NCBI GenBank assembly: GCA_018350325.1
Contig: JAEVLN010000015.1
Location: forward strand, 1,632,008-1,696,007
Source of the DNA: Globodera rostochiensis
Taxonomy: Eukaryota; Nematoda; Chromadorea; Rhabditida; Heteroderidae
Length of the DNA: 64,000 bases
Direction: 5' to 3'
In this document: positions 32,257-42,738 of the stretch, in pieces
How positions within the stretch are numbered: the first letter of the stretch is position 1
How the letters are laid out: each line of letters begins with the position of its first letter
The notes under the pieces: generated by a model
Told to the model about the DNA's origin: nothing
Database searches by the model: none
Seen by the model: only the letters and a program-made list of their open reading frames with translations
Translations under genes and position numbers: made by a program

Positions 32257-33336
32257 ATGGAACGTTATGATCGTGCGATCACAATTTTTTCGCCGGATGG
32301 CAGACTTTTTCAAGTGGACTATGCGCAAGAAGCAGTGAAAAAGGGCTCGACAGCGGTTCGTTTGTCGTTACTAAATCTTAATTGTCGACAAAGAGTTTTT
32401 ATTTTAGGTTGCCGTCAAAGGGAAGGATTGTGTGGTCATTGGCGTTGAAAAGGTAATCGAATTGGCTTTTTGTAAGGAGCATAGAAAGTTTCGGAATTCC
32501 ATTTCCACTGACTGACTATCTCTAAATTACAGAAATCTATTCCGACTTTGCAAGACGAGCGAACCATTCGCAAGATACATGCGTTGGATTCTGTGAGTTA
32601 TTTTTTTTTGTCTTCATCACTTCGTTACCCTTTGTTTTAGCATGTTATGGTCGCTTTTGCTGGACTTAGCGCGGACGCGCGCGTTCTGATTGACCGCGCT
32701 CGAATTGAGTGCGAATCTTACAAACTCACGCTTGAAGACCGCGTCTCACTCCGTCACATTTCGCGCACCATAGCAGACATAAAACAGGTTCGAAAAAGAA
32801 CAATTTTACGGTCTACAATTCAATCTCCTTTAAGAAGTACACGCAGACTACTGGCCGTCGTCCATTCGGAATTTCAATGCTTGTCGCAGGCTTCGATCCG
32901 GATGGAACGCCGCGTCTGTTTAAAACGGAACCGTCCGGCGTTTACTACGAACTTCTGGCCGGCTCGGTTGGACGCAACGAGAAGGTGGTGAAGGAGTATC
33001 TTGAGAAGGAGTATAGCAACGAGAAGACCGCCAATGAAGAGGACACGCTGAAGCTGATGATCAAGTCCTTGTCCCCCGTGGTCCAGTCTGGTCCGCAAAA
33101 CATCGAGATTGCGGTGATCAAATGGGTGGACGGCAGCAATGGACAGGTGAAAATTAGAATCGGTAAAGGACAAAAATGTTTCTGGTGACTAAGCAAGCAG
33201 ATAAAAACGATGCATTTTTATCTTTTAGCCCGCCCACTGCGAGCAGCGAATCTTAAGCGTCGAGATGATTGGGGCACTATTGAACCAAATTGAGTCCGAA
33301 CAACAACAGCAGCAGCAGCCGATGGAAACGTCTTGA
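32257..33336 (+). CDS. pas-4: Proteasome 20S subunit alpha type-7
   Basis: Alpha-ring subunit of the 20S proteasome core. Six exons join in phase: 32257-32355, 32408-32452, 32533-32592, 32641-32787, 32835-33146 and 33229-33336, giving 256 residues (human PSMA7 has 248). It begins [20 protein letters not shown], the alpha-subunit N-terminal signature, followed by [49 protein letters not shown], and [15 protein letters not shown]. The order and the DRAIT start point to alpha-7 rather than another alpha subunit. The C-terminal tail is Gln-rich (EQQQQQQP) instead of the Lys-rich tail of vertebrates. All introns are GT-AG. Confidence 0.96.
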
Positions 33337-33915
33337 TGAGGAGAAAGAAGCACACTTTTTGGATGGAATTGATCAATTGTTGTTTTAAACAGAAGTGACT
33401 GTCATTTTTTCTGCAGTTGTATCAAATAATGAATCCAAATTCTTGTTTTTCGGTGCAGGTATGATAAACGAGACGCGCTATATTTTCGTCTAAGGACATC
33501 ACCCAGGAGGGGAGGAATTCCCCCACTGCCCCAGAAATGATATTCGAGGAAAAAACAATAGTGGGGCCCTTTTGTTTTGAAGCTAAGCCCAACTTCGTAA
33601 AAAAGATGAGCCTAAAAAATAAAAACCAATTTTCCCGGTTGTGCCGGACCTCCCAGGAAAAAATACATCCCCATATCGACTTTGCGCATTCTACCCCACC
33701 CCTGGCAATTCTTCCGTTTTCGACAAAACCAGTGCAACAACATAACCAACCATTTTTTATTCGATGACTAATATGTATCATATTACAAATGTAATGGGCA
33801 CACAAACATGGGATGCTCCATTTTAAGAGAACAAGAATAATTCAAATAGTATGATAGTTCGGTTGGTTGTTACATCGAAAATTCAATCAGCCAAAAGGCA
33901 ACCTCTTTCTTCTCT
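33337..33915. other. Convergent 3' region
   Basis: A 579-bp spacer between the proteasome alpha-7 stop and the stop of the LAPTM-like gene, which converge here. It must contain both 3' UTRs. No repeat or coding exon supported. Confidence 0.5.
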
Positions 33916-35111
33916 TCACGGCTGAGAAGCAGCGGTTGGCGAAGTGTTCTTCGGGGAGGGCTGAGGCTTGTCGCTGGGCGGCCCAATCACGATGGGTGCG
34001 GGCACAACAGAAGCCTTAAAAAGTGACTAAACACACAAGGATTGATTAAAGGTTGGGGTAGATCTGTATTCCCCTCCATGAATTCGTGGAGAACCGAGCT
34101 CTCCCTGACTAATAAACTAAACAACGCTTACGTATGGAGGAGGCTGCTGCGGCATCATCGAGTGTCCAACCAAGTTTTCCGGGTAGTTGAAAGCGGTCGC
34201 AGTCGAAATAAGCTGCTCACGAATCTGACGGGCCACCTTTTTCTCCGTCAAGTAACCGTAGCAGCGCCAAACCACAGACAAGCACCAAGCCTGGAGTACC
34301 ATACGCATCAAGTCGCTCACAAATTGGCTTAAAACGTTGAGTAAGCATATTTCTTTATGGGTTAAAACATACATCTTGGCAGCTCGACTTTCCACTTGGT
34401 CGTTTTTGTAGATGCTCATGTCCAAATATACCAGATCACTCATGATCTGAAACGTATTTAATAACACACACCAACTGACATTAAAATACCGAGGACCACA
34501 ACGGTCTCATCTTTATTTTTAAACAAATAAACGCAAACCTTGATGGAGCTTGCCAAAACTGCGATTCCAGAATACACAATAAAAGGAAGCAGCATGGACT
34601 TCTTCTCAGTTTTGACGCCGTGAATCATAAGCACGACAACAATCACTTGCAGACAAATGGCCAACATTGCCTTCGCTTAAAGAAATTGATTAACTGGTTT
34701 TATGGAATGAAGGCATACACATAAAGCGAGCCGTCATTTGGTTGATCCAATTGTCGGCAGACATTTGCCCAGTGACAGCCTGAAAAAATTTCGTATGGCT
34801 AATTTGTTCGTAAGATAATACCCACCATCATGTATTGGTATGCAAAGAAGATGCAGGATACAAAAGAGACCAACAGACGGACATAGCCAATGTACAGGGA
34901 CGCCTTGGACACATGGATGCTTCGGCAGAGCACTTTGTACTTCTCGTTCTCCGAATCCCAAAGCGGTTCAGCATCACCAAAACCAATGCGCACTTGCTGT
35001 TGAAAGAATGTTGCGTTCATTATTTTAGAAAGACGACAATGCGGCTGTCATACCGAAAAGGGCATGTTTACTTACCCCTATCTGCCGAACACGAGTATTA
35101 TGTTTCACCAT
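33916..35111 (-). CDS. Four-pass membrane protein, LAPTM4-like
   Basis: Predicted small integral membrane protein with about four hydrophobic segments. Exons that can be placed are 35111-35076, 34996-34826, one starting at 34779, one near 34,677-34,536, two near 34,450-34,140, and the last ending at 33916. The product starts MVKHNTRVRQIG, has a cytosolic CRSIHVSKASLY before the first membrane segment, and a loop with VKTEKKSM between segments 2 and 3. After the last segment come VWRCYGYLTEKK and a Pro-rich tail with the PPxY motif QQPPPYVS, then SDKPQPSPKNTSP. The topology, a C-terminal WxCY and PPxY motif recall lysosomal LAPTM4 proteins, which bind Nedd4 ligases through PPxY. The match is structural rather than residue-by-residue, so the family call is tentative. 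Some internal splice sites are unresolved. Confidence 0.6.
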
Positions 35112-35572
35112 AATTGAGATCGGTGAAAATTCGAGTTTCGTATAGCTTTGCTTAATCTAAAATTAAAGATACCTAATTTGTAAGTGAGTCACCCGAATTT
35201 ACAAATCGGTGAACAAAAAAAAATTTTTGGGCATTTACTTTTGGCGTTCCACTGTATAATATTTGAATGGGTTTTGTTAAAAATTTGTTTATTAGGCAGG
35301 AAGTGGCTTCCTTAAGATATTTGTTATTTGCGACTAACAAATGAGAGAATCCATGTATGTTGAAGATCAGAGTTCAACCGTACATGAATAAATGAATAAC
35401 AAAAAATAAAAAGCAATTAGTACATATGTAGACGAAACAGATTTTCTTTCATTTAAATCAATGTCGTTCATTTTAATTTTAAGAATTTTGTACTTTCGCA
35501 ATCTCCAGTTAACTAATAAACGCAACGCATCTCTTTTCCCAAAACTAAGCACTCAAGCTAAGACAAATTCAG
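35112..35572. promoter_or_regulatory. Divergent promoter region upstream of the five-gene cluster
   Basis: A 461-bp AT-rich spacer between the LAPTM-like start and MRPL35. It ends with AAATTCAG directly before the MRPL35 ATG, a plausible spliced-leader acceptor. If the downstream genes are an operon, its promoter should be here. Confidence 0.5.
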
Positions 35573-36384
35573 ATGATGCAGAATATCATTAAAAGAATCA
35601 ACGCTTCTGGACCTGGACTTTTAACTCCTTTGTCGGCAGCTGTGCAGACGATCTCGTCAAGGGGTGTTCTTCGCATTCCGCACTGGGAGAATCATATTCG
35701 TTTCGATCCCCGATTTGGGCGCAAGCGACCTGCACAGGATGTACTGGAACGATTCAAACGGCTTAACAATGGTTCTGCTTCTTTTCTGTTGTTCTTATAT
35801 ACAAATGTTTTACATTCTTTTCACTATAAGGCATGTGGCTACGATCGCTGCCTGGTCGATTCATCAAAGTCTACCAAAAGGGCGATTCGTTCCGCAAGGT
35901 CCACCTGCAGTGGGAAACTTGCACGGCGAGCGAGTGTGCAATGCTTGACAAGGTCAATAACTTACAGGAAAACCGCATATACCACTAACTGGCATCATAT
36001 TCCCAGAAATTTCTATTCATTTGGACCGAACTCTAAAAAAAATTGAATGGTTTTGTCTGCTTCTCTAGTCATAAATCCCTTTTCAATTCTCTGAAATAAA
36101 TTCAGATGATGACTCCATTTTGGCTGCGTCCCAAGCACTATGTTGATGACCCGTTGGAGCCTTACCACACGCGTTACGGGCTCACTTCGCCTCGTGTTAA
36201 TGATCAGAAGCAGTTTGTGCGAGAAAGATCCACAATTTTACTCGACGATTTGACATCCACTCGCTTTTTCGACCGAATCCCCGCTGATCAAACGAAATCT
36301 GGTCTTCTTTTGCAGGAGCAGAACTCCAGTTTGCCGAAGCTGCTCCGAAAAACCATGCCTAAAAAGATTTTACCTGAGAAATAA
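35573..36384 (+). CDS. MRPL35: Mitochondrial ribosomal protein bL35m
   Basis: Component of the large subunit of the mitochondrial ribosome. Three exons join in phase: 35573-35771, 35831-35952 and 36106-36384, giving 199 residues. The N-terminus ([15 protein letters not shown]) is basic and lacks acidic residues, as expected for a mitochondrial presequence. Conserved MRPL35 features are [22 protein letters not shown], and at the third exon [19 protein letters not shown] followed by YHTRYG. The C-terminal extension beyond this is longer than in vertebrates. The stop codon overlaps an AATAAA. First gene of the plus-strand cluster; YKT6 starts 225 bp downstream. Confidence 0.9.
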
Positions 36385-36609
36385 ACCATATTTTAAAACA
36401 ATTTTCCATTTATTCAGTAAATCGACATATGTTTTATTGTTAAATATTTGGAAAATTGATTGTATTGTTTTATTTTGCTTCTGGGTAAATTTGCCGTACG
36501 TCTTTATTTTCTTTAAGGTTACTTAAATTATCTGCTTGAATCAGTAATATGAATAGCATTTTTCTGTTGAATTTTCAGAGAGATTTGTCTATTTAGTTCT
36601 AACAGAATA

Positions 36610-37529
36610 ATGAAGATATTCGGTTTGATGGTGCTGTGTAAAGACCAATCGGAGGCAACGGCTCGTTTACTGAAGGGCGCGTTCGAGTTGAGCAGCTTCA
36701 GTTTTTTCACACGGAAAAATGTTCAGGTTTTTGTTTTTCCTGCATTGTTATTCAAAATTTAATGATTGCTATTTTGCTCAGGAATTTATGCAGTTCACCG
36801 CAAAATTAATTTCTGAGAGGGCCGCGACGCCAAGTCGGAGTTCAGTGAAGGAGGGCGAGTACTTTATTCACTGTATGGTGCGCCACGACAAGTTGGTCGG
36901 CGTTTGCGTTACGGATGAACAGTGCGTACTTTTTGTTTTGGGCCATCCCCCGCCCTTCCCCCCTCTACCTTGTCTCAAAATTCTTAGACGCATTTCAGTA
37001 TTTTCACCTTAAATTTTTGTTTGCTTATTTAAATCTACGCCTTTTTCAATTACTCAGATATCAATCCCGCGTGGCTTTCACTCTGCTCAACAAAGTGTTG
37101 GGCGACTTCGCCGAAAAAATCCCAGAGTCAGCATGGAGACAGATAAGCGGCGAGTCGGAATGCACCTATGGTGAACTGCCCGGATTTCTTTCCCAATGGC
37201 AGAATCCACGTGCGGCGGACGCTCTCACCCGAGTACAGGTGTGGCAAATCTTAAAATAGGGTATGGTATAGACTCATTGACTTACCATCGGCGTAGGGAG
37301 GAGGGGGGGGGGGGAATGCACTAAAGGAATTGGAAGCTTGGAGCATACTTTGTCATCCTAGGACGAAGTGGAAGAGACGAAGGCGGTACTCCACACTACC
37401 TTACAGTCGGTGCTGGAGCGAGGCGAAAAGTTAGACGATATGATCAAAGCCAGCGAAAACCTGTCGGACCAGAGCAAAATGTTCTACACACAAGCGAGGA
37501 AGATGAACAAATGCTGCAGCTACACCTAA
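36610..37529 (+). CDS. ykt-6: YKT6, R-SNARE with longin domain
   Basis: Vesicle SNARE acting in ER-Golgi, endosomal and autophagosomal fusion. Four exons join in phase: 36610-36726, 36782-36921, 37058-37238 and 37362-37529, giving 201 residues, the normal length. The longin domain includes LSSFSFFTRKNVQEFMQFTA, YQSRVAFTLLNKVLGDF and LSQWQNPRAADALTRVQ. The SNARE motif follows (DEVEETKAVLH, LLERGEKLDDM with the central Arg of R-SNAREs at SVLERGEK). It ends KMNKCCSYT: a CC pair within a CAAX-type box, consistent with the palmitoylation and prenylation of YKT6. A TTTTCAG about 30 bp upstream of the ATG could be a trans-splice acceptor. Second gene in the cluster. Confidence 0.96.
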
Positions 37530-37883
37530 ACGATCGCATTCCTTAACGTTATCCCCCCACCCCCTTCCACATTTCGCCCGTTCTCGAAAGTTTTATCTGG
37601 TTCATTCCCGAGGTTATCCGTGTGTAAAGCGTATCATTTACGGAAATGAGTTGATAATTTAGTTTGGCTTTTTACTAAACAAGTTTCAAGATACGACTTG
37701 ATTATTGACTTGTTCGTTAGCAGATAATTGTGTTTTATTAAACTGACGATTTTAAAGCTAACGGACCAATTGGGACTAAACATCTTAAGAAAATGTACAA
37801 TCGGTGGAATTCTCTGCCTTCCTATTTTTTAAAAAAAATTTCTCATAATTTATTTTGTTTAACAAGAAACATAGATAAAATTG

Positions 37884-38988
37884 ATGCGTTTCCAGCTTCC
37901 TGAGCACATCTTCGATTATTCTCTGGCCGATGTTGTGTCCGTCTTCTACAATCGTTACCCGAATTCGTTCGCCAAGCACAACATCTCCGAGGATGTGTTG
38001 TGGCGCGAGGTCACCGACGATAGGATAGTGACGAAAAAGCTGATTGTAAAGAAAGGTCGTGTTTCAGCATCTGTTTCCAATTTGTTAAAAAAATGGGCCC
38101 GTTTTAGGAGTTTTACAATTTTTCTCAAAAACATTCCAAAAATTTTAGGAAGATAGTTTTTTAGTAATTTTTCAAATCCCTGATTCAGAGCTAGAATGCC
38201 CGGGCGGGATCCCGATACCGCCTGTCACTTTCTAAAAAACGATCTGAATAAGTTAACCAAGTACTGGTCACATCTAGGATTTGTCGGTCTCAAAAGTTAA
38301 CGTGTCCGTCACTGATCCCCGAATTATTGTTGCAGGCTCCGGCTTTATTAACAAGCTACCCAAGTGGATTTCTGGCCAAACAAACATTCGATTCATGCCA
38401 ACGTTGGAGGAGAGCATTTTCTGTCGACGCACCCATAAATTGGTGACGTACACGAGGAACATTGCAGGCAAACATTTGGTGAACATGAGCGAGCGATGTA
38501 CCTACCGTGAATTGGTTTGCTTATTTTTAATTGGAGTTTGCCGAAAAGGATGGATTTGTTCAAAGTTAAGCTGTTAAATTAGTTATCTAATTTGTAAGTT
38601 AATTACTTTCGGGGTCAAATCCATATAGAGCAAAGATCACATTTGGGCTGGCCATTAAAGTGAATTTTCCTCAGCCAAGTACGCATACGGCCGTCGAACG
38701 CCAACTGGAGGTGGTTGCCAACTGTCGGTTCCATTCGCTGGTCGATAAGGTGTTGATGATGGCATTTCGCAAAACGATGGTCAACACTGTGCGCGGATAC
38801 AACGAAAAGTTGCTCGAACGGTTCGGCCCACCTCTGAAAACTGCGACGGACAGCCGGTGGAAGAGCAGTGAGCAGGTGGAGATCAATCATAAATTAATGT
38901 ATTTAATTAGAGCTTAAGAATTTTTAAATTAAAAAATACGTTTCACGACTCAGTAATGCAGGTGAGGATGGAGAAGAACGCGGCCTAA
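37884..38988 (+). CDS. PRELID1: PRELI/MSF1-domain protein (PRELID1-like), mitochondrial lipid transfer
   Basis: Intermembrane-space protein that, with TRIAP1, moves phosphatidic acid to the inner membrane for cardiolipin synthesis in characterised family members. Four exons join in phase: 37884-38055, 38336-38514, 38675-38875 and 38962-38988, giving 192 residues. The PRELI domain covers most of it: DVVSVFYNRYPNSFAKHNIS, LWREVTDDRIVTKKL, LPKWISGQTNIRFMPTLEES, TYTRNIAGKHLVNMSERCTY, and a C-terminal helix ending FRKTMVNTVRGYNEKLLERF. The conserved RYPNxxxKH motif matches PRELID1/PRELID3. The last, 9-codon exon is the least certain. Third gene in the cluster, 354 bp after YKT6. Confidence 0.92.
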
Positions 38989-39324
38989 ACAGCGAGCAGT
39001 ACAAACTCCGAACATTAAAGGGATGCGTATCCGACTGACTCGGACAACCACCACCTACCTCTGTCTTAAAATTTTGCCAATTTATTGGTGTGACGAAATT
39101 AAAATTGTTTTTTTAAAATGAAGTGCTTTCCACCCGTTTCTTTAATTCCATTATTATCATCACCCATTATAATTGGCGATTTTGCCAAAAATCTTTGGAA
39201 AACAAATAAATTTGTTTGAACTGTAGCGAACAATGATTTTATATGTAAATATTGTCATTGCCTATTTTATTTTTGTGATTGAATTACAAGTTTCGTTTTA
39301 ATTGACTGCATTTTGTGAATTTTG

Positions 39325-39882
39325 ATGTCTTCGAATTCTTCGCTGTTCTGGCGGATTCTGTGCTCATTGAGTGTTCTTTCACTGACTCATTCCGCTTACA
39401 GCGCGGCGCAGGTGGTCAATTGAACTTTGGTCGGAAAAGAAAATTTTGGGATTTTTGAATTGACTTGAATATTATTAAAGCCTCCTTTTCAAAAAACAAA
39501 ACCTGAAACATGATTATTTAGAGAGGGCATAAAATTGTTTGTATGTTTTTTTTATTTGCATTTTTAATTTTTAGCATCGCTCTTACCTCCGCCTTGTCGG
39601 CCAACCTTTTACCCATTTGCCGGTCGACCTCATAGCACAGACGCTGCTCAGCCTTTTGGCGGCCATTGTGTCGACCAGTTTCGTTGTCGGCGATTTCCAA
39701 CCAATCCGAGCCGACCTTTTGGTTGGTTCTTTTTTTGTTTTGATTTGCAACTACTGCTCGAATTTATGCCAGTTACTCTTTTTTAGGTTGCCAAGAAGTC
39801 CTGGGACGTCCTCGGAAATTGTCCGTCCTTTTATGTGTTCAACCATCGAGCGAAATGTCTCATGCCGAAATTTGATGATTGA
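39325..39882 (+). CDS. EMC5: EMC5 / MMGT1, ER membrane complex subunit 5
   Basis: Small subunit of the ER membrane protein complex, an insertase for multipass membrane proteins. Three exons join in phase: 39325-39411, 39575-39721 and 39787-39882, giving 109 residues (family about 105-131). The first hydrophobic helix leads into the signature THSAYSAAQHRSYLRL. The second helix is LIAQTLLSLLAAIVSTSFVV, and the protein ends WDVLGNCPSFYVFNHRAKCL, the highly conserved PSFYVFNHR motif. The C-terminal tail is shorter than in vertebrates. Fourth gene in the cluster; 336 bp after the PRELI gene. Confidence 0.95.
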
Positions 39883-40029
39883 TTGATATTTTTGCTTGGA
39901 TTGATTAAAAAATGTATTAATTAGAAACAAATTATTTGAATTGACTGAATTCTGACAATAGTCCAATCTCTTTCTCAATACCTATCAATTTGCGCCTTTT
40001 CAGATGTTTCCATTTTTTAAGCTGATCAG

Positions 40030-41656
40030 ATGCATGTACCGTTTCGGCTCGTCGCTTCCCTTCCCCGGTATTGTTGTTCATCATCTACAACATTGTCATT
40101 TTCCACGTTTGACGGAATTCACGCCGAAAAGTTGCAGGCTGCGCTCGATTATTGTGTTAAAATTGTGCAGGAACGCGATTATGAGAACTATATGGCCATT
40201 CTGCAGATGACAAAATCGGCACAACCGCGCCTATTCTCGGTGGGAGAAGGGGGCAAAAGGAAACGAAATAAGTCAAACCCAATTAATATTCACTTAACAA
40301 ATAGAAGCAAATTCAAATGGTCGTTTTATGACTGATGCTTTCTATACTTTTATTGGTTTTCTCAGACAGGTTTTGGCACTGAATGCCGAAATAGCGTCGC
40401 TGAGGCACAAAATCAAAAGAGGCTCGGGCCTCGCGGGCATCAATCAGCTGACTTTTTGGAAGGATGCGCTGCAAATGTTTGGGCAAAATGCTCAGAAGAC
40501 ACTGCTCCCGAGGTATAAAGAGAAAGTTGAAGCTTAAGGGATTTTTCCTGACCTGCCTTCATTTTGCTTTCTCTTCATTCTTCACGATCGCTTTAATTTC
40601 TGGTCCCATTTTCTTCTGTCCGTTGTAGGCAACCCGTGATGACGGCACTCAGTGCGTTCGGCTCTCGCGAGGACGTTCCGTTGCTGCTCCAATTAGTCAG
40701 CGCACGTCAGCAAACACTCGGCGACCGTCCGTTTGCCGACGTGCACGCTTTGGAGTCCAACGCGCGAGCGTTGTACGGCACGATGATACGCCTGCAAATG
40801 CACGCGCTGCATGACGCAACCGCTGCAACGCAGGATGGCGAGCATCGACAACAAATGCTGGAATACGAAGACTGTCAACGCGCGGTGGATGCGATGGCAT
40901 GCGCGGTTGGCATCCTCACGCTGCTCAGGTGGACAGACCGGACATGATTATACCGATTGAGTGATTCTTTCATTTACTCTGGCTTAGAAGGGACTGAGTT
41001 TTTTGGATAATGATTTTTTGTGTAATCCAAACAAATGGTGAAATGTCATTCATGTATTTTTAGATTTATGAACTTACTTTCTTATAACTTTTTTATGTGC
41101 CAGTTTATTTTATTTGTTTAAGGGCCACTGTGCTGCTTCTGCGTGACGGCGTTATGTTGTTGCCTCAGGATCTGACCACACTCCATGGCGTCAGCGTGGA
41201 GATGGCCTATCGGAAGCCGAACAGTCTGAAGGAGGTGGTGCGCGACTTGTGCGAGGCATGGAATCTTTGAAATGGGTTTCTTTTTGGTTCCCGCTAGCAA
41301 AATTCAGAACCTTAATTTTGTTTTTTACTAATTGGTGCCTCATCTAAGCTTTGGACTTGGTTTAGTCTTATTTGCCATTCAATGCAAGTTGCTGCCTTTT
41401 CACACTGTTCCAATCACTTATTTTAAGCTCTTTCCAGATCAGCACCCGTCATTTGCATACCGCCCGTAGTCCCTCTTGCATCGATTCCGTTCGTCCGGAA
41501 CTTCGGCCCGCCCTGCTGACGTGCGGACTCCGTGCCGATCACGTGTTGACCTTGTTGAACTCCAACGACTTCAATTTGTTGGATGTGCGGCTCCACCAAC
41601 GTCATCCGATGTCCGCGTGGAAGTTGTGGTGGCGCAACAGGTGCAAAAAATATTGA
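40030..41656 (+). CDS. NDUFAF6: NDUFAF6, mitochondrial complex I assembly factor (squalene/phytoene synthase fold)
   Basis: Mitochondrial protein needed for early assembly of complex I, related to squalene/phytoene synthases but without their catalytic motifs. Five exons join in phase: 40030-40239, 40370-40512, 40629-40928, 41123-41255 and 41438-41656, giving 334 residues (human 333). The N-terminus is basic and Ser-rich, like a presequence. Family motifs include DYCVKIVQERDYENYM, VLALNAEIASLRHKI, LTFWKDALQMF, LLRDGVMLLPQDLTTLHGVS, VVRDLCE and RHLHTARS. The intron after 41255 has a GC donor (GAG/gcatgg); no GT before the next in-frame stop would keep the domain. An alternative start at 40004, directly after a CTTTTCAG, is in a different frame. 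Last gene of the cluster, only 147 bp after EMC5. Confidence 0.94.
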
Positions 41657-42279
41657 AGAAATGGAATGACGTAACTCAAAAATTCAAGAAGATTCCTATT
41701 CGTGGATTGTTCTGAATTGTATTCCTTTATTTCGTTCGTTAAAACAAATGATTTTTACATATCAAACTTAGCCTTTTCTTGGCGTCGAAGATTCGTAGTG
41801 GTCACAATATTATAAAAAATAAAATAAAATTTGAATTTTAATCGTTTTTTTGGTTTTAATTTAAGCTTCCTTTTAAGAAATTTTATTCAACAAGAAAGGT
41901 CCAATTTCGGTGAAGTTTAACCAATTTGTGTGTGTGTTTTTTGCTGAGAATTATTCTCAAATGTGTAATGAATGAATGGTAAAGCTCCGCGTCGGGATTT
42001 TTTTTGTAAAATTTGATGCTTTTGAGTTGCGCGAGAAGCGATTCCATCCGTCCGTTCGGCTTTTCTCCCTCTTTCCTCTGTCTGTCCTTTTTGTGCATCT
42101 CTCTTCTTTCTCTTTCTCTCATCTTCCGTACATGCCGCCATTGAAAGGCATCGCACGTGTCTGACGGTCTAACGTCGGAAAGATCAGCGGCGATCGGTAC
42201 AGCTGATGACTGCTGCTTCGCTTCCCGTAAATGCCGCCAGAAAACGGTAGTGGAGACCGTTTGCCGTAGATGCCACCTG
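41657..42279. other. Convergent intergenic region
   Basis: A 623-bp spacer between the NDUFAF6 stop and the stop of the neuropeptide-like gene. AATAAAATAAA-like signals near 41,815-41,830 suit a cleavage/polyadenylation site for the upstream cluster. No exon found. Confidence 0.5.
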
Positions 42280-42738
42280 TCAGTTGTGACATTTCTCTCC
42301 GTAAATAATATAACTCTTCAAATCTCTTTTATGGCCCCACAAATTCAAATTTTGCCGACCCCTGCCCCTTGGCCATGACAAACCAGAAAAGGGCAGCTGA
42401 GCCCTCTTGTCCCCGGCTCCGTTCCAAAGCACCGACGGCGCCATTCCCTGGGGGGACCTCTTTCCCTCCACGATCAGCTCTTCCTCCTCACCAGCTCCCC
42501 CTCTTCCCAACGCGGAATCCATCCGATCGTTGAGTTTACGCACCTCCCGGACTAGTTCTTCAAGCAGTACATTCTCTTCTGTGTGTTGTTTAGCAGTAAA
42601 TTTCATTCCCAGGAAACATTTGTTGTGCCAACCTGTTCGTGAGTGCTGACTTGGAGGCGTGGCATGGCATCCGAACACTGACAGAAGGACAAGCAGTACA
42701 GGCAGCAACAGCAGCAGGGAAATTGTGGCGGAGGACAT
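42280..42738 (-). CDS. Secreted neuropeptide-like precursor
   Basis: Intronless 152-residue frame. Residues 1-26 form a clear signal peptide (MSSATISLLLLLPVLLVLL, cleavage likely after CHA). An amphipathic region follows, then a run of dibasic sites: EGKR, AGDKR and GHKR, with RGRGR between the last two. The segments they would release end in VLWNGAGD and NLNLWGH, and the last is DLKSYIIYGEKCHN. Secretion signal plus closely spaced KR sites is the usual layout of a nematode NLP precursor; the repeated LW near segment ends is suggestive of an LWG-type peptide, but the GHKR lacks the normal G-KR amidation context. I do not recognise the family. It could instead be another small secreted protein. 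Upstream exons are possible. Confidence 0.5.
   Translation of the reverse strand: MSSATISLLLLLPVLLVLLSVFGCHATPPSQHSRTGWHNKCFLGMKFTAKQHTEENVLLEELVREVRKLNDRMDSALGRGGAGEEEELIVEGKRSPQGMAPSVLWNGAGDKRAQLPFSGLSWPRGRGRQNLNLWGHKRDLKSYIIYGEKCHN

Noticed and set aside
40004..40030. Upstream ATG for NDUFAF6 directly after a CTTTTCAG
   Set aside because: It is in a different frame from the conserved protein; the ATG at 40030 keeps the frame and gives a plausible presequence.
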